64,000 nt of DNA. Origin: Kitasatospora aureofaciens. Lineage in GTDB: Bacteria > Actinomycetota > Actinomycetes > Streptomycetales > Streptomycetaceae. The notes under the pieces were generated by a model. That model had not been told where the DNA came from, ran no database searches, and saw nothing but the letters and a program-made list of their open reading frames with translations. Location of the stretch: assembly GCF_019192735.1 (NCBI RefSeq), contig NZ_JAHTKP010000003.1, positions 286,377 through 350,376 on the forward strand. The letters are read 5' to 3'. Below, piece after piece: positions 16,869-25,953 of this stretch. Position numbers and translations under genes: made by a program. The stretch's first letter is position 1. Every line of letters starts with the position of its first letter.

Positions 16869-16892
16869 GCCGCAACGAACGCATGAAACGCA

Positions 16893-16930
16893 GGAAGGGC
16901 CCGCCGGTACGCGTACCGGCGGGCCCTTCC
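16893..16930. terminator. 38-bp perfect palindrome, bidirectional terminator
   Basis: GGAAGGGCCCGCCGGTACG and its exact reverse complement meet at 16911/16912. The site lies between convergent genes and would form a hairpin on either strand. It is not an attachment site: nothing mobile lies beside it. Confidence 0.9.
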
Positions 16931-16945
16931 GTGTCGGGGTGGCGG

Positions 16946-18661
16946 TCAGATGCCCGCGGCCACCGCCAGGTCGCGCTTGATCGCATTGAGCAGCTCGGCG
17001 GCCCGCTCGCGGGTGGTGGCCAGGTCGGCGGCGGAGCCGACCGGGAGGACGACCTCCAGGTAGCACTTGAGCTTCGGCTCGGTGCCGGACGGCCGAACCA
17101 CGATCCGGGCCGAGCGGACGGTCTCGCCGGCCAGGTAGTAGCGCAGGCCGTCGGTGGGCGGCAGGTCGGCGGAGCCGGCGGTCAGGTCGTCGGCCCGGGT
17201 GACGGTCAGGCCGGCCAGGACGGTCGGCGGCTGCTCGCGCAGCCGGCGCATGGCGGCGCCGATCAGGGACAGGTCCTGCACCCGGACGGACAGCTGGTCG
17301 GTGGCGTGCAGGCCGTGCTCCAGCGCCAGGTCGTCCAGCAGGTCGCTCAGCGTGCGGCCGGACTTCTTGAGGGTGGCGGCCAGCTCGGCGACCAGGAGGG
17401 CGGCGGTGATGCCGTCCTTGTCCCGGACGCCCTCCGGGTCGACGCAGTAGCCGAGCGCCTCCTCGTAGCCGTAGCGCAGGCCCTCGGCGCGGGCGATCCA
17501 CTTGAAGCCGGTCAGCGTCTCGGCGTAGCCCAGGCCGGCGGCCTCGGCGATCCTGCCCAGCAGGGTGGCGGAGACGATGGTGGTGGCAAAGGTGCCTTCG
17601 GCCTTCTTGGCGACCAGGGCCGAGCCGAGCAGCGCGCCGACCTCGTCGCCGCGCAGCATCCGCCAGCCGGAGGTGCCGTTGCCGCTGCCGACCGCGTTGC
17701 CGTTGGCGGGGACGGCCACCGCGCAGCGGTCGGCGTCCGGGTCGTTGGCGATGACGATGTCCGGGCCGACCGAGGCGGCGGTGCGGAAGGCGAGGTCCAT
17801 CGCCCCCGGCTCCTCCGGGTTCGGGAAGGCCACGGTCGGGAAGTCCGGGTCGGGCTCGGCCTGCTCGGCGACCACGGTGGGTGCCGGGAAGCCGGCCTGC
17901 CGGAAGGCGGCGACCAGGACGTCCCGGCCGACGCCGTGCATCGGGGTGTAGACGACGTCGAGCTCGCGCGGGGTGTGCTGGTCGACGATCGAGACGGCCC
18001 GGGCCAGGTAGGCCTCGATGACGTCCTCGCCGAGCACCTCCCAGCCGTCCTCGGCCCGCGGGACCTCGGCGAGCGAGCCGATCGCGTCGATCTCGGCGGC
18101 GATCCCGGCGTCGGCCGGCGGGACGATCTGCGAGCCGTCGCCCAGGTAGACCTTGTAGCCGTTGTCCTGCGGCGGGTTGTGGCTGGCGGTGACGGTGACG
18201 CCGGCGGCGGCGCCCAGGTGGCGGATCGCGAAGGCGAGCACCGGGGTGGGCAGCGGGCGGGGCAGCAGGGCGGCGCGCAGGCCGGCGCCGACCACCACGG
18301 CGGCGGTGTCCCGGGCGAAGTCGTACGACTTGTGGCGGGCGTCGTAGCCGATGACGACGAGGTCGCCCAGGCCCTGCTTCTTGACGTACGCGACCAGGCC
18401 GGCGGCGGCCCGGATCACCACGGCGCGGTTCATCCGCATGGGGCCGGCGCCGAGTTCGCCGCGCAGCCCGGCGGTGCCGAACTGGAGCCGGTCGGAGAAG
18501 CGCTCGGTGAGCTCCGACCAGGCGATCTTGCTGTCCTCCTCCTCCGGGTCCTCGGCCCGGGCCAGGAGCGCGGTCAGCTCCTCGCGGGTCTGCGGGTCGG
18601 GGTCCTCGGCCAGCCAGGCCCGGGACCGGGCGAGGAGGTCGGTGGTGGGTGCCTGCGTCAT
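16946..18661 (-). CDS. Phosphohexomutase/phosphopentomutase (PMM/PGM family)
   Basis: A 571-residue alpha-D-phosphohexomutase with the phosphoserine loop TVTASHNPPQDNGYKV, the metal-binding loop NDPDADRCAV, the sugar-binding loop (RGDEVG) and the C-terminal phosphate loop VRPSGTEPKLKCYLE. The length fits the eukaryote-like PGM2/phosphopentomutase branch rather than ManB (about 450). Located between punA and deoC, it most likely converts (deoxy)ribose-1-phosphate to the 5-phosphate, linking the two enzymes. The ATG at 18661 follows GGAG. A terminator separates it from punA, so it may have its own promoter. Confidence 0.88.
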   Translation of the reverse strand: MTQAPTTDLLARSRAWLAEDPDPQTREELTALLARAEDPEEEDSKIAWSELTERFSDRLQFGTAGLRGELGAGPMRMNRAVVIRAAAGLVAYVKKQGLGDLVVIGYDARHKSYDFARDTAAVVVGAGLRAALLPRPLPTPVLAFAIRHLGAAAGVTVTASHNPPQDNGYKVYLGDGSQIVPPADAGIAAEIDAIGSLAEVPRAEDGWEVLGEDVIEAYLARAVSIVDQHTPRELDVVYTPMHGVGRDVLVAAFRQAGFPAPTVVAEQAEPDPDFPTVAFPNPEEPGAMDLAFRTAASVGPDIVIANDPDADRCAVAVPANGNAVGSGNGTSGWRMLRGDEVGALLGSALVAKKAEGTFATTIVSATLLGRIAEAAGLGYAETLTGFKWIARAEGLRYGYEEALGYCVDPEGVRDKDGITAALLVAELAATLKKSGRTLSDLLDDLALEHGLHATDQLSVRVQDLSLIGAAMRRLREQPPTVLAGLTVTRADDLTAGSADLPPTDGLRYYLAGETVRSARIVVRPSGTEPKLKCYLEVVLPVGSAADLATTRERAAELLNAIKRDLAVAAGI

Positions 18662-18732
18662 GGCGGCTGCTCCATCGGGAAGTGCGTCGGTTGTCGGCCG
18701 GAGGGTTCCGCAAAGAAGGGTGTGCACATGCG

Positions 18733-18788
18733 GACGGGGCCCGCGGGCGGGTGTGATCAGCGGATCACTGCCGCCCGTGGGCCCCGTC
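18733..18788 (-). terminator. Terminator downstream of punA
   Basis: GACGGGGCCC-GCGGGCGG pairs with CCGCCCG-TGGGCCCCGTC around an inner TGATCAGCGGATCA loop. It follows the punA stop and precedes the mutase gene. Confidence 0.85.
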
Positions 18789-18814
18789 GCTCACGATTGT
18801 GCGCCGGATCGGGG

Positions 18815-19636
18815 TCAGATCCGCTCAAGGACCTTCGCCAGGAGCTCACCCATGCGCTCGGCGGAGGCCTTGCCGGCCTCCAGGACCTCTTCGTGGTTGA
18901 GCGGCTCGCCGGTGATGCCGGCGGCCAGGTTGGTGACCAGCGAGATGCCGAGCACCTCGGCGCCGGCCTCGCGGGCGGCGATGGCCTCCAGGGTGGTGGA
19001 CATGCCGACCAGCTCGCCGCCGATCACCCGGGCCATGTTGACCTCGGCCGGGGTCTCGTAGTGCGGGCCGCGGAACTGCACGTAGACGGCCTCGTCGAGG
19101 GACGGGTCCACCTCGAGGCAGAGGGTGCGCAGGCGCTTGGAGTAGAGGTCGGTGAGGTCGACGAAGTTGGCGCCGACGATCGGGGAGTCCGCGGTGAGGT
19201 TGATGTGGTCGCGGATCAGGACCGGCTGGCCGGGGACCCAGCCCTCGCGCAGACCGCCGCAGCCGTTGGTGAGCACGATGATGCCGCAGCCGGCCGCGGC
19301 GGCGGTGCGCACGCCGTGGACGACGGTGGCCACGCCGTGGCCCTCGTAGTAGTGGTTGCGGCCGAGGAAGATCAGGGCGCGCTTGTCGCCGATCTTCACC
19401 GAGCGGATCTTGCCGGCGTGGCCGGCGACGGCGGGGGCGGGGAAGCCCGGGAGCTCCGTGACCGGGAACTCGGCCACGGTCTCGCCGAGGGCGTCGGCGG
19501 CCGGCACCCAGCCGGAGCCCATCACCAGGGCGACGTCGTGGCGCTCGGCGCCGGTCAGCTCGCGCAGGCGCTCGGCGGCGGCCTGGGCGGCGGCGTAGGG
19601 GTCGGCGGAGACGACCGACAGAGGAGTTGCGTTCAC
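18815..19636 (-). CDS. punA: Purine nucleoside phosphorylase
   Basis: This trimeric-type PNP cleaves (deoxy)inosine and (deoxy)guanosine with phosphate to base plus (deoxy)ribose-1-phosphate. Motifs: GSGW near residue 36 (phosphate), [20 protein letters not shown] (base pocket), [13 protein letters not shown] and [15 protein letters not shown]. It has 273 residues as usual. The GTG at 19636 lies seven bases after TATCCT (19649-19644) with no ribosome binding site, so leaderless. The operator at 19662-19673 covers its -35 region. It supplies the sugar phosphate used by the mutase and DeoC and takes inosine from Add. Confidence 0.95.
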   Translation of the reverse strand: MNATPLSVVSADPYAAAQAAAERLRELTGAERHDVALVMGSGWVPAADALGETVAEFPVTELPGFPAPAVAGHAGKIRSVKIGDKRALIFLGRNHYYEGHGVATVVHGVRTAAAAGCGIIVLTNGCGGLREGWVPGQPVLIRDHINLTADSPIVGANFVDLTDLYSKRLRTLCLEVDPSLDEAVYVQFRGPHYETPAEVNMARVIGGELVGMSTTLEAIAAREAGAEVLGISLVTNLAAGITGEPLNHEEVLEAGKASAERMGELLAKVLERI

Positions 19637-19643
19637 GGATCCG

Positions 19644-19673
19644 AGGATAGACGGGAATCGGCTACGCGCGTAG
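19644..19673 (-). promoter_or_regulatory. punA promoter with CTACGCGCGTAG operator
   Basis: The palindrome at 19662-19673 lies over the expected -35 hexamer; the -10 is TATCCT at 19649-19644. This is the third identical copy in 18 kb, each at the promoter of a nucleoside-catabolic gene. Confidence 0.7.
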
Positions 19674-19816
19674 AAGAAACCGCCGCGGCATGCCGGATCG
19701 TTACCCGGTTGACCGGAAAACACAGCTCGGAGGCGCTTTTCGGGTGACGGGTCTCGTCGGTATCCACAGTTCCGGACTCTCCGGATTCCCGGCCGCGAAC
19801 GGGTACGGAACGGGCC

Positions 19817-20254
19817 TCAGCAGGGCCGGCGGCGCAGGTCCATCACGTAGTCGTGCGGGGCGCCGGCGCTCTCCGCCGCGTCGGCGATCAGGCCGAGGTA
19901 GCGGGCCGCGGGCAGGCCGCCCTCGTAGTCGTTGAGCACGTACGTCCAGACCGGGATGTCGCCGTCCAGGGTCTGGGCGCGCAGCTTGATCTTGCGGTAG
20001 ATGCCGAGCTGGACGCCCTCCCAGCGGTCCAGGCCCTCCTCGTCCATCGGCGCGATGTCGTAGAGCGAGACGAACACCTGGTCCTTCTCGTCCTCGACGA
20101 CGGTGGCCAGCGAGCCCTCCCAGCCGAGCTGTTCGCCGCCGAAGGTGAGCCGCCAGCCGTCCAGCCACCCGGTTCCGCGCAGCGGGGAGTACGGGGCGCG
20201 GCGGGTCATCTGCCGGGCATCGAGGTTGGTGGCATACGCGGCGTAAAGGGGCAT
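19817..20254 (-). CDS. Gamma-glutamylcyclotransferase family protein
   Basis: A 145-residue protein of the GGCT/AIG2-like fold: the N-terminal YAAYATNLD corresponds to the YGSN substrate loop, and YDIAPMDEEGLDRWEG carries the conserved acidic region. Family members release 5-oxoproline from gamma-glutamyl amines. The exact substrate here is unknown. The ATG at 20254 is seven bases after TAGTCT (20267-20262), without a ribosome binding site. It diverges from the quinone reductase gene. Confidence 0.8.
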   Translation of the reverse strand: MPLYAAYATNLDARQMTRRAPYSPLRGTGWLDGWRLTFGGEQLGWEGSLATVVEDEKDQVFVSLYDIAPMDEEGLDRWEGVQLGIYRKIKLRAQTLDGDIPVWTYVLNDYEGGLPAARYLGLIADAAESAGAPHDYVMDLRRRPC

Positions 20255-20341
20255 GGGGGCCAGACTACGGCGACTGGGCGATTGCACAGAAGCCCGTACC
20301 CCGGCGTGGCAGCACTCTCGGCGTGCGGGACAATGGTGGAC

Positions 20342-21787
20342 GTGACTCGGATCGTGATCATCGGTGGCGGACCCGGCGGCTACGAGGCGGCGCTGGTGGC
20401 CGCTCAGCTCGGCGCGGAGGTGACCGTCGTCGACCGCGACGGTCTGGGCGGATCGGCGGTGCTCACGGACTGCGTGCCGTCGAAGACCCTGATCGCGACC
20501 GCGGAGGTGATGACCACCTTCGACAGCTCGTACGAGGAGCTGGGCATCACCGTCGCCGACGACGAGACGGCGCGCGAGCAGGACGCCAAGGTGATCGGCG
20601 TGGACCTGGGCAAGGTCAACCGCCGTGTGAAGCGCCTGGCGATCGCGCAGTCCCACGACATCACCCAGTCGGTGACCCGGGCCGGCGTCACCGTGCTGCG
20701 CGGCCGGGGCCGGATCGGCGCCGGCGGGCAGGCCGTGGACGGCTCCCGCGAGGTGCTGGTGGACGCGCCCGACGGCACCGTGCAGTCGCTGCGCGCCGAC
20801 GCGGTGCTGATCGCGACCGGCGCCCACCCGCGCGTGGTGCCGGACGCACAGCCGGACGGCGAGCGGATCCTCACCTGGACCCAGGTGTACGACCTGGAGG
20901 AACTGCCGCGCGAGCTGATCGTGGTCGGCTCCGGCGTCACCGGTGCCGAGTTCGCGGGTGCCTACCAGGCGCTCGGCTCGAAGGTCACCCTGGTCTCCTC
21001 GCGCGACCGGGTGCTGCCCGGCGAGGACCCGGACGCGGCCGAGGTGCTGGAGGACGTCTTCCGCCGCCGCGGCATGAACGTCATGAGCCGCACCCGCGCC
21101 GAGGGCGCCAAGCGCGTCGGCGACCGGGTCGAGGTGACGCTCTCCGGCGGCCAGGTGATCACCGGCACGCACTGTCTGATGGCGGTCGGCTCGATCCCCA
21201 ACACCGCGGACATGGGCCTGGAGGAGGCCGGGGTCAAGCTCAACGACTGGGGCCAGATCCAGGTCGACCGGGTCTCCCGCACCGGCGCCCCCGGCGTGTA
21301 CGCGGCCGGCGACTGCACCGGCGTCTTCATGCTCGCCTCGGTGGCCGCCATGCAGGGCCGGATCGCGATGTACCACGCGCTCGGCGACGCGGTGCAGCCG
21401 CTGAGCCTGAAGACCGTCGCCTCCAACGTCTTCACCGACCCGGAGATCGCCACCGTGGGCTACACCGCGGCCGACGTGGAGTGCGGGAAGATGGACGCGG
21501 TCGAGGTCAAGCTGCCGCTGCGCGGCAACCCGCGGGCCAAGATGCAGGGCATCCGGGACGGCTTCGTGAAGCTGTTCTGCCGCCCCGGCACCGGCATCGT
21601 GGTCGGCGGCGTCGTGGTCGCCCCGCGGGCCAGCGAGCTGATCCACTCGATCTCGCTCGCGGTGGACGCCAATCTGACGGTCGAACAGGTGGCCAGCGCC
21701 TTCACCGTCTACCCGTCCGTCTCCGGCTCGACCGCCGAGGCTGCCCGGCAGCTGCACATCCGCAAGCGGGCCGAGGGCGAATCCTGA
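20342..21787 (+). CDS. lpdA: NAD(P)H-quinone dehydrogenase, LpdA type
   Basis: A flavoprotein disulfide reductase-fold enzyme of 481 residues: FAD-binding GGGPGGYEAAL at the N-terminus, NAD-binding GSGVTGAEFAGA, the second FAD motif GVYAAGDCTG, and a dimerisation domain. The redox site reads GGSAVLTDCVPSK, with one cysteine where lipoamide dehydrogenases have GCxxxxGC, so it cannot use a disulfide. That matches M. tuberculosis LpdA, which reduces quinones. The GTG at 20342 (VTRIVII) has GACAAT seven bases upstream; an ATG at 20333 is the alternative. Paired with the DeoR regulator downstream. Confidence 0.88.
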   Translation: MTRIVIIGGGPGGYEAALVAAQLGAEVTVVDRDGLGGSAVLTDCVPSKTLIATAEVMTTFDSSYEELGITVADDETAREQDAKVIGVDLGKVNRRVKRLAIAQSHDITQSVTRAGVTVLRGRGRIGAGGQAVDGSREVLVDAPDGTVQSLRADAVLIATGAHPRVVPDAQPDGERILTWTQVYDLEELPRELIVVGSGVTGAEFAGAYQALGSKVTLVSSRDRVLPGEDPDAAEVLEDVFRRRGMNVMSRTRAEGAKRVGDRVEVTLSGGQVITGTHCLMAVGSIPNTADMGLEEAGVKLNDWGQIQVDRVSRTGAPGVYAAGDCTGVFMLASVAAMQGRIAMYHALGDAVQPLSLKTVASNVFTDPEIATVGYTAADVECGKMDAVEVKLPLRGNPRAKMQGIRDGFVKLFCRPGTGIVVGGVVVAPRASELIHSISLAVDANLTVEQVASAFTVYPSVSGSTAEAARQLHIRKRAEGES

Positions 21788-21898
21788 GCATCCGGTGCAC
21801 AGTTGAGGGCGGTCACCGATCGGTGGCCGCCCTTTGCGCAGGGCTGATCGTCACCCGGACGGCGGGCGCAGTGCCGGGTTGCCGACGGCGCGTATTGT

Positions 21899-21980
21899 AC
21901 GGTCACGCGCCGCTCTTGCGTGAGCATTTCCCGCTACCAGCTGCAAACGCCTGAAAGCAGACGGTCACGCAGGTTACCGT
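21899..21980 (+). promoter_or_regulatory. deoR-type gene promoter with repeated ACGGTCACGC
   Basis: ACGGTCACGC occurs at 21899-21908 and 21961-21970, the first also forming TCACGC...GCGTGA with 21917-21922. A -10 box TACCGT (21975-21980) is seven bases before the GTG start. The repeats are candidates for autoregulation. Confidence 0.45.
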
Positions 21981-21987
21981 CGGTTCT

Positions 21988-22980
21988 GTGTTTGCAGCAG
22001 AACGTCGCCAGTTGATCCTCGAAATGGTGCGCGCCAACGGAGCCGTGTCGCTCCGCGAGTTGGCCCGCGTCGTCCAGACCTCCGAAGTGACCGTGCGCCG
22101 GGACGTACGGGCCCTGGAGGCAGAAGGGCTCCTCGACCGCCGGCACGGCGGCGCGGTGCTCCCCGGCGGCTTCAGCCGCGAACCCGGCTACCCGCAGAAG
22201 ACCCACCTCTCCGCGGCCGAGAAGAGCGCCATCGCGGACCTCGCCGCGAGCCTGGTGGAGGAGGGCGACGCCGTGGTCGTCGGCGCCGGCACCACCACCC
22301 AGGAGCTGGCCCGCCGGCTCGCCCGGGTGCCCGGCCTCACCGTCGTCACCAACTCGCTGCTGGTCGCCCAGGCGCTGGCGCACGCCAACCGGGTGGAGGT
22401 GGTGATGACCGGCGGCACCCTGCGGGGCTCCAACTACGCGCTGGTCGGCAGCGGAGCCGAGCAGTCGCTGCACGGGCTGCGGGTCTCCAAGGCCTTCATC
22501 TCCGGCAGCGGGCTCACCGCCGAGCGGGGGCTGTCCACCACCAACATGCTGTCCGCGAGCGTGGACCGGGCACTGGTGCAGTCGGCCAACGAGGTCATCG
22601 TCCTCGCCGACCACACCAAGCTCGGCGCGGACACCATGTTCCAGACCGTCCCCACCGAGACGATCACCCGGCTGGTCACCGACGAGCACGCGACCGCCGA
22701 CGACGCCACCGCCCGCCAGCTGGACGCGCTCGCCGACTGCGGGGTGCACATCGACCTGGCGCCGCTCGGCGCCGCCCCCACCGGGGACGCCCCGGTGCAC
22801 GGCACCGGCAGCGGCCCCGTCCACCAGACCCAGCCCGGCCCGCTGCCGCGCCGGGCCGCCCCGCCCCCCGGCGGAGCCCCGCTGCCCGGCCAGCGCCGCC
22901 CCGGGGCGCACGTCGGCCCGGCGGGCCCGGGCGGCATGCCGGTCCGGCTGGCCGAGCTGGGCGTCCCGCGCGGGCGGTGA
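21988..22980 (+). CDS. DeoR/GlpR family transcriptional regulator
   Basis: Residues 5-58 are the DeoR helix-turn-helix (LRELARVVQTSEVTVRRDVRALEAEG), followed by the DeoRC sugar-phosphate sensor (GAGTTTQELARRL, GGTLRGSNYALVG). The fold ends near residue 250; the last 80 residues are Pro/Gly/Arg-rich and disordered, which is unusual for the family. The GTG start is seven bases after TACCGT, so probably leaderless. The target is unknown. It is a candidate for the nucleoside regulator by location, but its own promoter lacks the CTACGCGCGTAG palindrome. Confidence 0.85.
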   Translation: MFAAERRQLILEMVRANGAVSLRELARVVQTSEVTVRRDVRALEAEGLLDRRHGGAVLPGGFSREPGYPQKTHLSAAEKSAIADLAASLVEEGDAVVVGAGTTTQELARRLARVPGLTVVTNSLLVAQALAHANRVEVVMTGGTLRGSNYALVGSGAEQSLHGLRVSKAFISGSGLTAERGLSTTNMLSASVDRALVQSANEVIVLADHTKLGADTMFQTVPTETITRLVTDEHATADDATARQLDALADCGVHIDLAPLGAAPTGDAPVHGTGSGPVHQTQPGPLPRRAAPPPGGAPLPGQRRPGAHVGPAGPGGMPVRLAELGVPRGR

Positions 22981-23000
22981 GCCCGGCCGGGCCGGAAACG

Positions 23001-23039
23001 CGGCCGGTCCGCACACCCGAGGGTGTACGGACCGGCCGG
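23001..23039. terminator. Terminator between deoR-type gene and accA2
   Basis: GGCCGGTCCGCACACCC pairs with GGGTGTACGGACCGGCC with one mismatch and a GAG loop. It lies between convergent genes. Confidence 0.85.
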
Positions 23040-23073
23040 TGACTCGCGGGACTGCGTCAGTCCTTGATCCCGC

Positions 23074-24849
23074 TCAGTCCTTGATCTCGCACAGCGCGGC
23101 GCCGCTGCTGACGCTCGCGCCCACCTCGGCCTTGAGGCCGACCACGGTGCCCGCCTTGTGCGCGTTCAGCGGCTGCTCCATCTTCATCGCCTCCAGGACC
23201 ACGATCAGCTCGCCCTCGGCGACGACCTGGCCCTCCTCGACGGCGACCTTGACGATGGTGCCCTGCATCGGCGAGGCCAGCGTGTCACCGCTGACCGCCG
23301 AACCGGCCTTCTTGGCACCGACCCGGCGCTTGGCCTTCGCGGCACCCGCCGCGCCCACCGCCGGGGCCGCCGAGACGCCCAGCGAGGACGGCAGCGAGAC
23401 CTCGATCCGCTTGCCGCCGACCTCGACCACGACGGTCTCCCGGCCCTCGGCCTCCTCGCCCTCGCCGGCCGCGCCCGCGAACGCCGGGATGGTGTTGTCG
23501 AACTCGGTCTCGATCCACCGGGTGAAGACCTTGAACGGCCCGTCGCCGCCGTGCACCTCGGGCGCGAACGCCGGGTCGGTGACGACCGCCTGGTGGAACG
23601 GGATGGCGGTGGCCATGCCCTCCACCTTGAACTCGTTCAGCGCGCGCCGGGCCCGCTCCAGGGCCTGCTTGCGGTCCCGGCCGGAGACGATCAGCTTGGC
23701 CAGCAGCGAGTCCCAGGCGGGGCCGATGACCGAGCCGGTCTCGACGCCCGAGTCCAGCCGGACGCCCGGGCCGGACGGCGGGGCGAACAGCGTGACGGTG
23801 CCGGGCGCGGGCAGGAAGTTGCGGCCCGGGTCCTCGCCGTTGATGCGGAACTCGAAGGAGTGGCCGCGCACCTCGGGGTCGCCGTAGCCCAGCTCCTCGC
23901 CGTCGGCGATCCGGAACATCTCGCGGACCAGGTCGATCCCGGTGACCTCCTCGGTGACCGGGTGCTCCACCTGCAGACGGGTGTTGACCTCCAGGAAGGA
24001 GATCGTGCCGTCCAGCGCCACCAGGAACTCGCAGGTCCCGGCACCGACGTAGCCGGCCTCCTTCAGGATGGCCTTGGACGCGCGGTACAGCTCGGCGTTC
24101 TGCTCCGGGGTCAGGAACGGCGCGGGCGCCTCCTCGACCAGCTTCTGGTGCCGGCGCTGCAGCGAGCAGTCACGGGTGGAGACGACCACCACGTTGCCGT
24201 GCCGGTCCGCGAGGCACTGGGTCTCCACGTGCCTCGGGTTGTCCAGGTAGCGCTCGACGAAGCACTCGCCGCGACCGAAGGCGGCGACTGCCTCGCGCAC
24301 CGCGGACTCGAACAGCTCCGGGATCTCCTCCAGCGTGCGGGCGACCTTCAGGCCGCGGCCGCCGCCGCCGAACGCCGCCTTGATGGCGACCGGCAGGCCG
24401 TGCTCCTGCGCGAAGGCGACCACCTCGTCGGCACCCGCGACCGGGTCCGGGGTGCCGGCCACGAGCGGGGCACCGGCGCGCTGCGCCACGTGCCGGGCGG
24501 TGACCTTGTCACCGAGGTCGCGGATCGCCTGCGGCGGCGGGCCGATCCAGGTCAGGCCCGCGTCGATGACGGCCTGGGCGAAGTCGGCGTTCTCCGACAG
24601 GAAGCCGTAGCCGGGGTGGACGGCGTCCGCCCCCGAGTCCTCGGCGGCCTTCAGGACCTTGGAGATGTCCAGGTAACTGGTGCCGGGGGTGTCACCGCCC
24701 AGCGCGTAAGCCTCGTCGGCCGCGCGGACGTGCAGCGCATCCCGGTCCGGCTCGGCGTAGACGGCGACGCTGGCAATACCGGCGTCCGAGCAGGCCCGGG
24801 CGACGCGGACGGCGATTTCCCCGCGGTTGGCGATGAGCACCTTGCGCAC
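23074..24849 (-). CDS. accA2: Acyl-CoA carboxylase alpha subunit (biotin carboxylase + BCCP)
   Basis: The 591-residue subunit has an N-terminal biotin carboxylase ([17 protein letters not shown], then ATP-grasp GGGGRGLKV and [15 protein letters not shown]) and a C-terminal biotin carboxyl carrier domain with Lys556 in EAMKMEQP. It carboxylates biotin for malonyl-CoA or propionyl-CoA carboxylation with a beta subunit such as PccB. Start GTG at 24849 follows GGGAG. S. coelicolor AccA2 has almost the same length. The stop lies in a 17-bp-period duplication of TCAGTCCTTGATC (+ strand, 23057-23086). BirA at 29134 should biotinylate it. Confidence 0.95.
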   Translation of the reverse strand: MRKVLIANRGEIAVRVARACSDAGIASVAVYAEPDRDALHVRAADEAYALGGDTPGTSYLDISKVLKAAEDSGADAVHPGYGFLSENADFAQAVIDAGLTWIGPPPQAIRDLGDKVTARHVAQRAGAPLVAGTPDPVAGADEVVAFAQEHGLPVAIKAAFGGGGRGLKVARTLEEIPELFESAVREAVAAFGRGECFVERYLDNPRHVETQCLADRHGNVVVVSTRDCSLQRRHQKLVEEAPAPFLTPEQNAELYRASKAILKEAGYVGAGTCEFLVALDGTISFLEVNTRLQVEHPVTEEVTGIDLVREMFRIADGEELGYGDPEVRGHSFEFRINGEDPGRNFLPAPGTVTLFAPPSGPGVRLDSGVETGSVIGPAWDSLLAKLIVSGRDRKQALERARRALNEFKVEGMATAIPFHQAVVTDPAFAPEVHGGDGPFKVFTRWIETEFDNTIPAFAGAAGEGEEAEGRETVVVEVGGKRIEVSLPSSLGVSAAPAVGAAGAAKAKRRVGAKKAGSAVSGDTLASPMQGTIVKVAVEEGQVVAEGELIVVLEAMKMEQPLNAHKAGTVVGLKAEVGASVSSGAALCEIKD

Positions 24850-25070
24850 TGTGGCTCCCTTCTTGAACCTCGTTGAGTTTATGGATTCCTGGGCAGTACC
24901 GGCGAGTAGCCCCAGGTTGTGAACTATCCCACACGGACCGTGATGGATTCGGCGGCCCTGTGGACGGCCCTGCGGGCGACCCCGCAGGTCGGCACGGGTG
25001 CCGCCGGAGCGGGCCGGCGGCGGTGGCGCGGTCACGCTGCGGCGTGGCGGCGCGGTGGCCTTGGCCACAC

Positions 25071-25802
25071 TCAGGCGGTGGTCGGCGCCGGGGTGCGCTG
25101 TACGGCCTCGGCGGTGACGTCGGCGGCGAGTTCGACCATGTCCGGGCCGTACGCCTCGGGATTGACGACGCGCAGGACCAGGGCGAAGGTGCCGTTCTGC
25201 CCGTAACGCCGGGCCAGCTTGCGGTGGTTGGCGACCAGGTAGCGGACGCCGGCCTGGTTGGCGACACCGGTCTGGCCGGAGACGAGGAACACCGGGCGCC
25301 CGCCGTCCGGGGTGGCGACCCGGGCCAGCAGGGTGTGCGACTGGTCGCGGTCGGCGGCAAAGTCGCGGTCGCCCACCACTATGACGTTACTGCCCGGGCC
25401 GGGGCCGCTGGTCACCAGGGCTCCCGGCAGACCCCAGGCGAGGTGGGCGGCCATCCGCTCGTTGCTGGCCGGGCCGCCGAGGCAGAACTCGGTCTTGGCG
25501 CCGAGCCCGCGGCTCACCTCGTCGTGCGCGACCAGTTCGGCCTTCGCCCCGCACTCCTCGACCAGACCCGCCAGCCACATCAGGGCGTAGGCGTCCCGGC
25601 GGGTCACGGTGTGGGCGTGCGAGCCGGTGCCGACGCTGCGGTTCACCACGATCAGGCACTCGCCGCCGGCGGGCAGCCCGAAGAACGTCCGGACCCGCTC
25701 CACCCGGCGGCGGCGCCGCAGGGCCTGGGCGAGCCAGCCGAGCCCGGCGCTGATGGCGCTGGCCACCAGTCCCAGGACCACGTTGAGCACGCTGTCGGTC
25801 AT
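25071..25802 (-). CDS. Conserved hypothetical membrane-anchored protein
   Basis: The 243-residue product begins with one transmembrane segment (residues 4-27) followed by an RRRRR stop-transfer cluster and a soluble cytoplasmic domain of about 205 residues, with a [13 protein letters not shown] strand-loop. No known motif is apparent; it looks like an alpha/beta fold. It sits between accA2 and maf on the same strand, in an arrangement I believe is conserved in Streptomyces. The ATG follows GGGAGGGGA. Function unknown. The 221-bp gap to accA2 shows no gene and probably holds the accA2 promoter. Confidence 0.7.
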   Translation of the reverse strand: MTDSVLNVVLGLVASAISAGLGWLAQALRRRRRVERVRTFFGLPAGGECLIVVNRSVGTGSHAHTVTRRDAYALMWLAGLVEECGAKAELVAHDEVSRGLGAKTEFCLGGPASNERMAAHLAWGLPGALVTSGPGPGSNVIVVGDRDFAADRDQSHTLLARVATPDGGRPVFLVSGQTGVANQAGVRYLVANHRKLARRYGQNGTFALVLRVVNPEAYGPDMVELAADVTAEAVQRTPAPTTA

Positions 25803-25953
25803 TGCCGCGTCCCCTCCCCGTTCGAAACGGCGGACAGCCTAGCCGGGGGTGCCTGCCGCGACCATTGACGGCGTCCCGGCGGCTGCCTGGCGTGCGTCAA
25901 ATGATGCTCAAAGCGGGCAAGTTGGCGGTGGCGGCGCCGCACACCGGAGTGAG

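Noticed and set aside
16893..16930. Perfect 38-bp palindrome as an attachment or origin site
   Set aside because: It lies between convergent genes, like the 36-bp palindrome at 49563, and is best read as a bidirectional terminator; no integrase or replication gene is near.
18751..18770. TGTGATCA...TGATCACT as a CRP-like site
   Set aside because: It is the loop part of the punA terminator hairpin and not near a promoter.
16175..19747. Open frame of 1190 codons on the + strand
   Set aside because: It is antisense to the phosphomutase and punA genes, low-complexity (Gly/Arg/Asp-rich) and a product of high GC in the opposite strand; the genes it overlaps have full catalytic motifs.
25803..25953. 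tRNA-like GTTCGAAAC motif near 25820
   Set aside because: No acceptor stem, D-loop or anticodon arm could be built around it.
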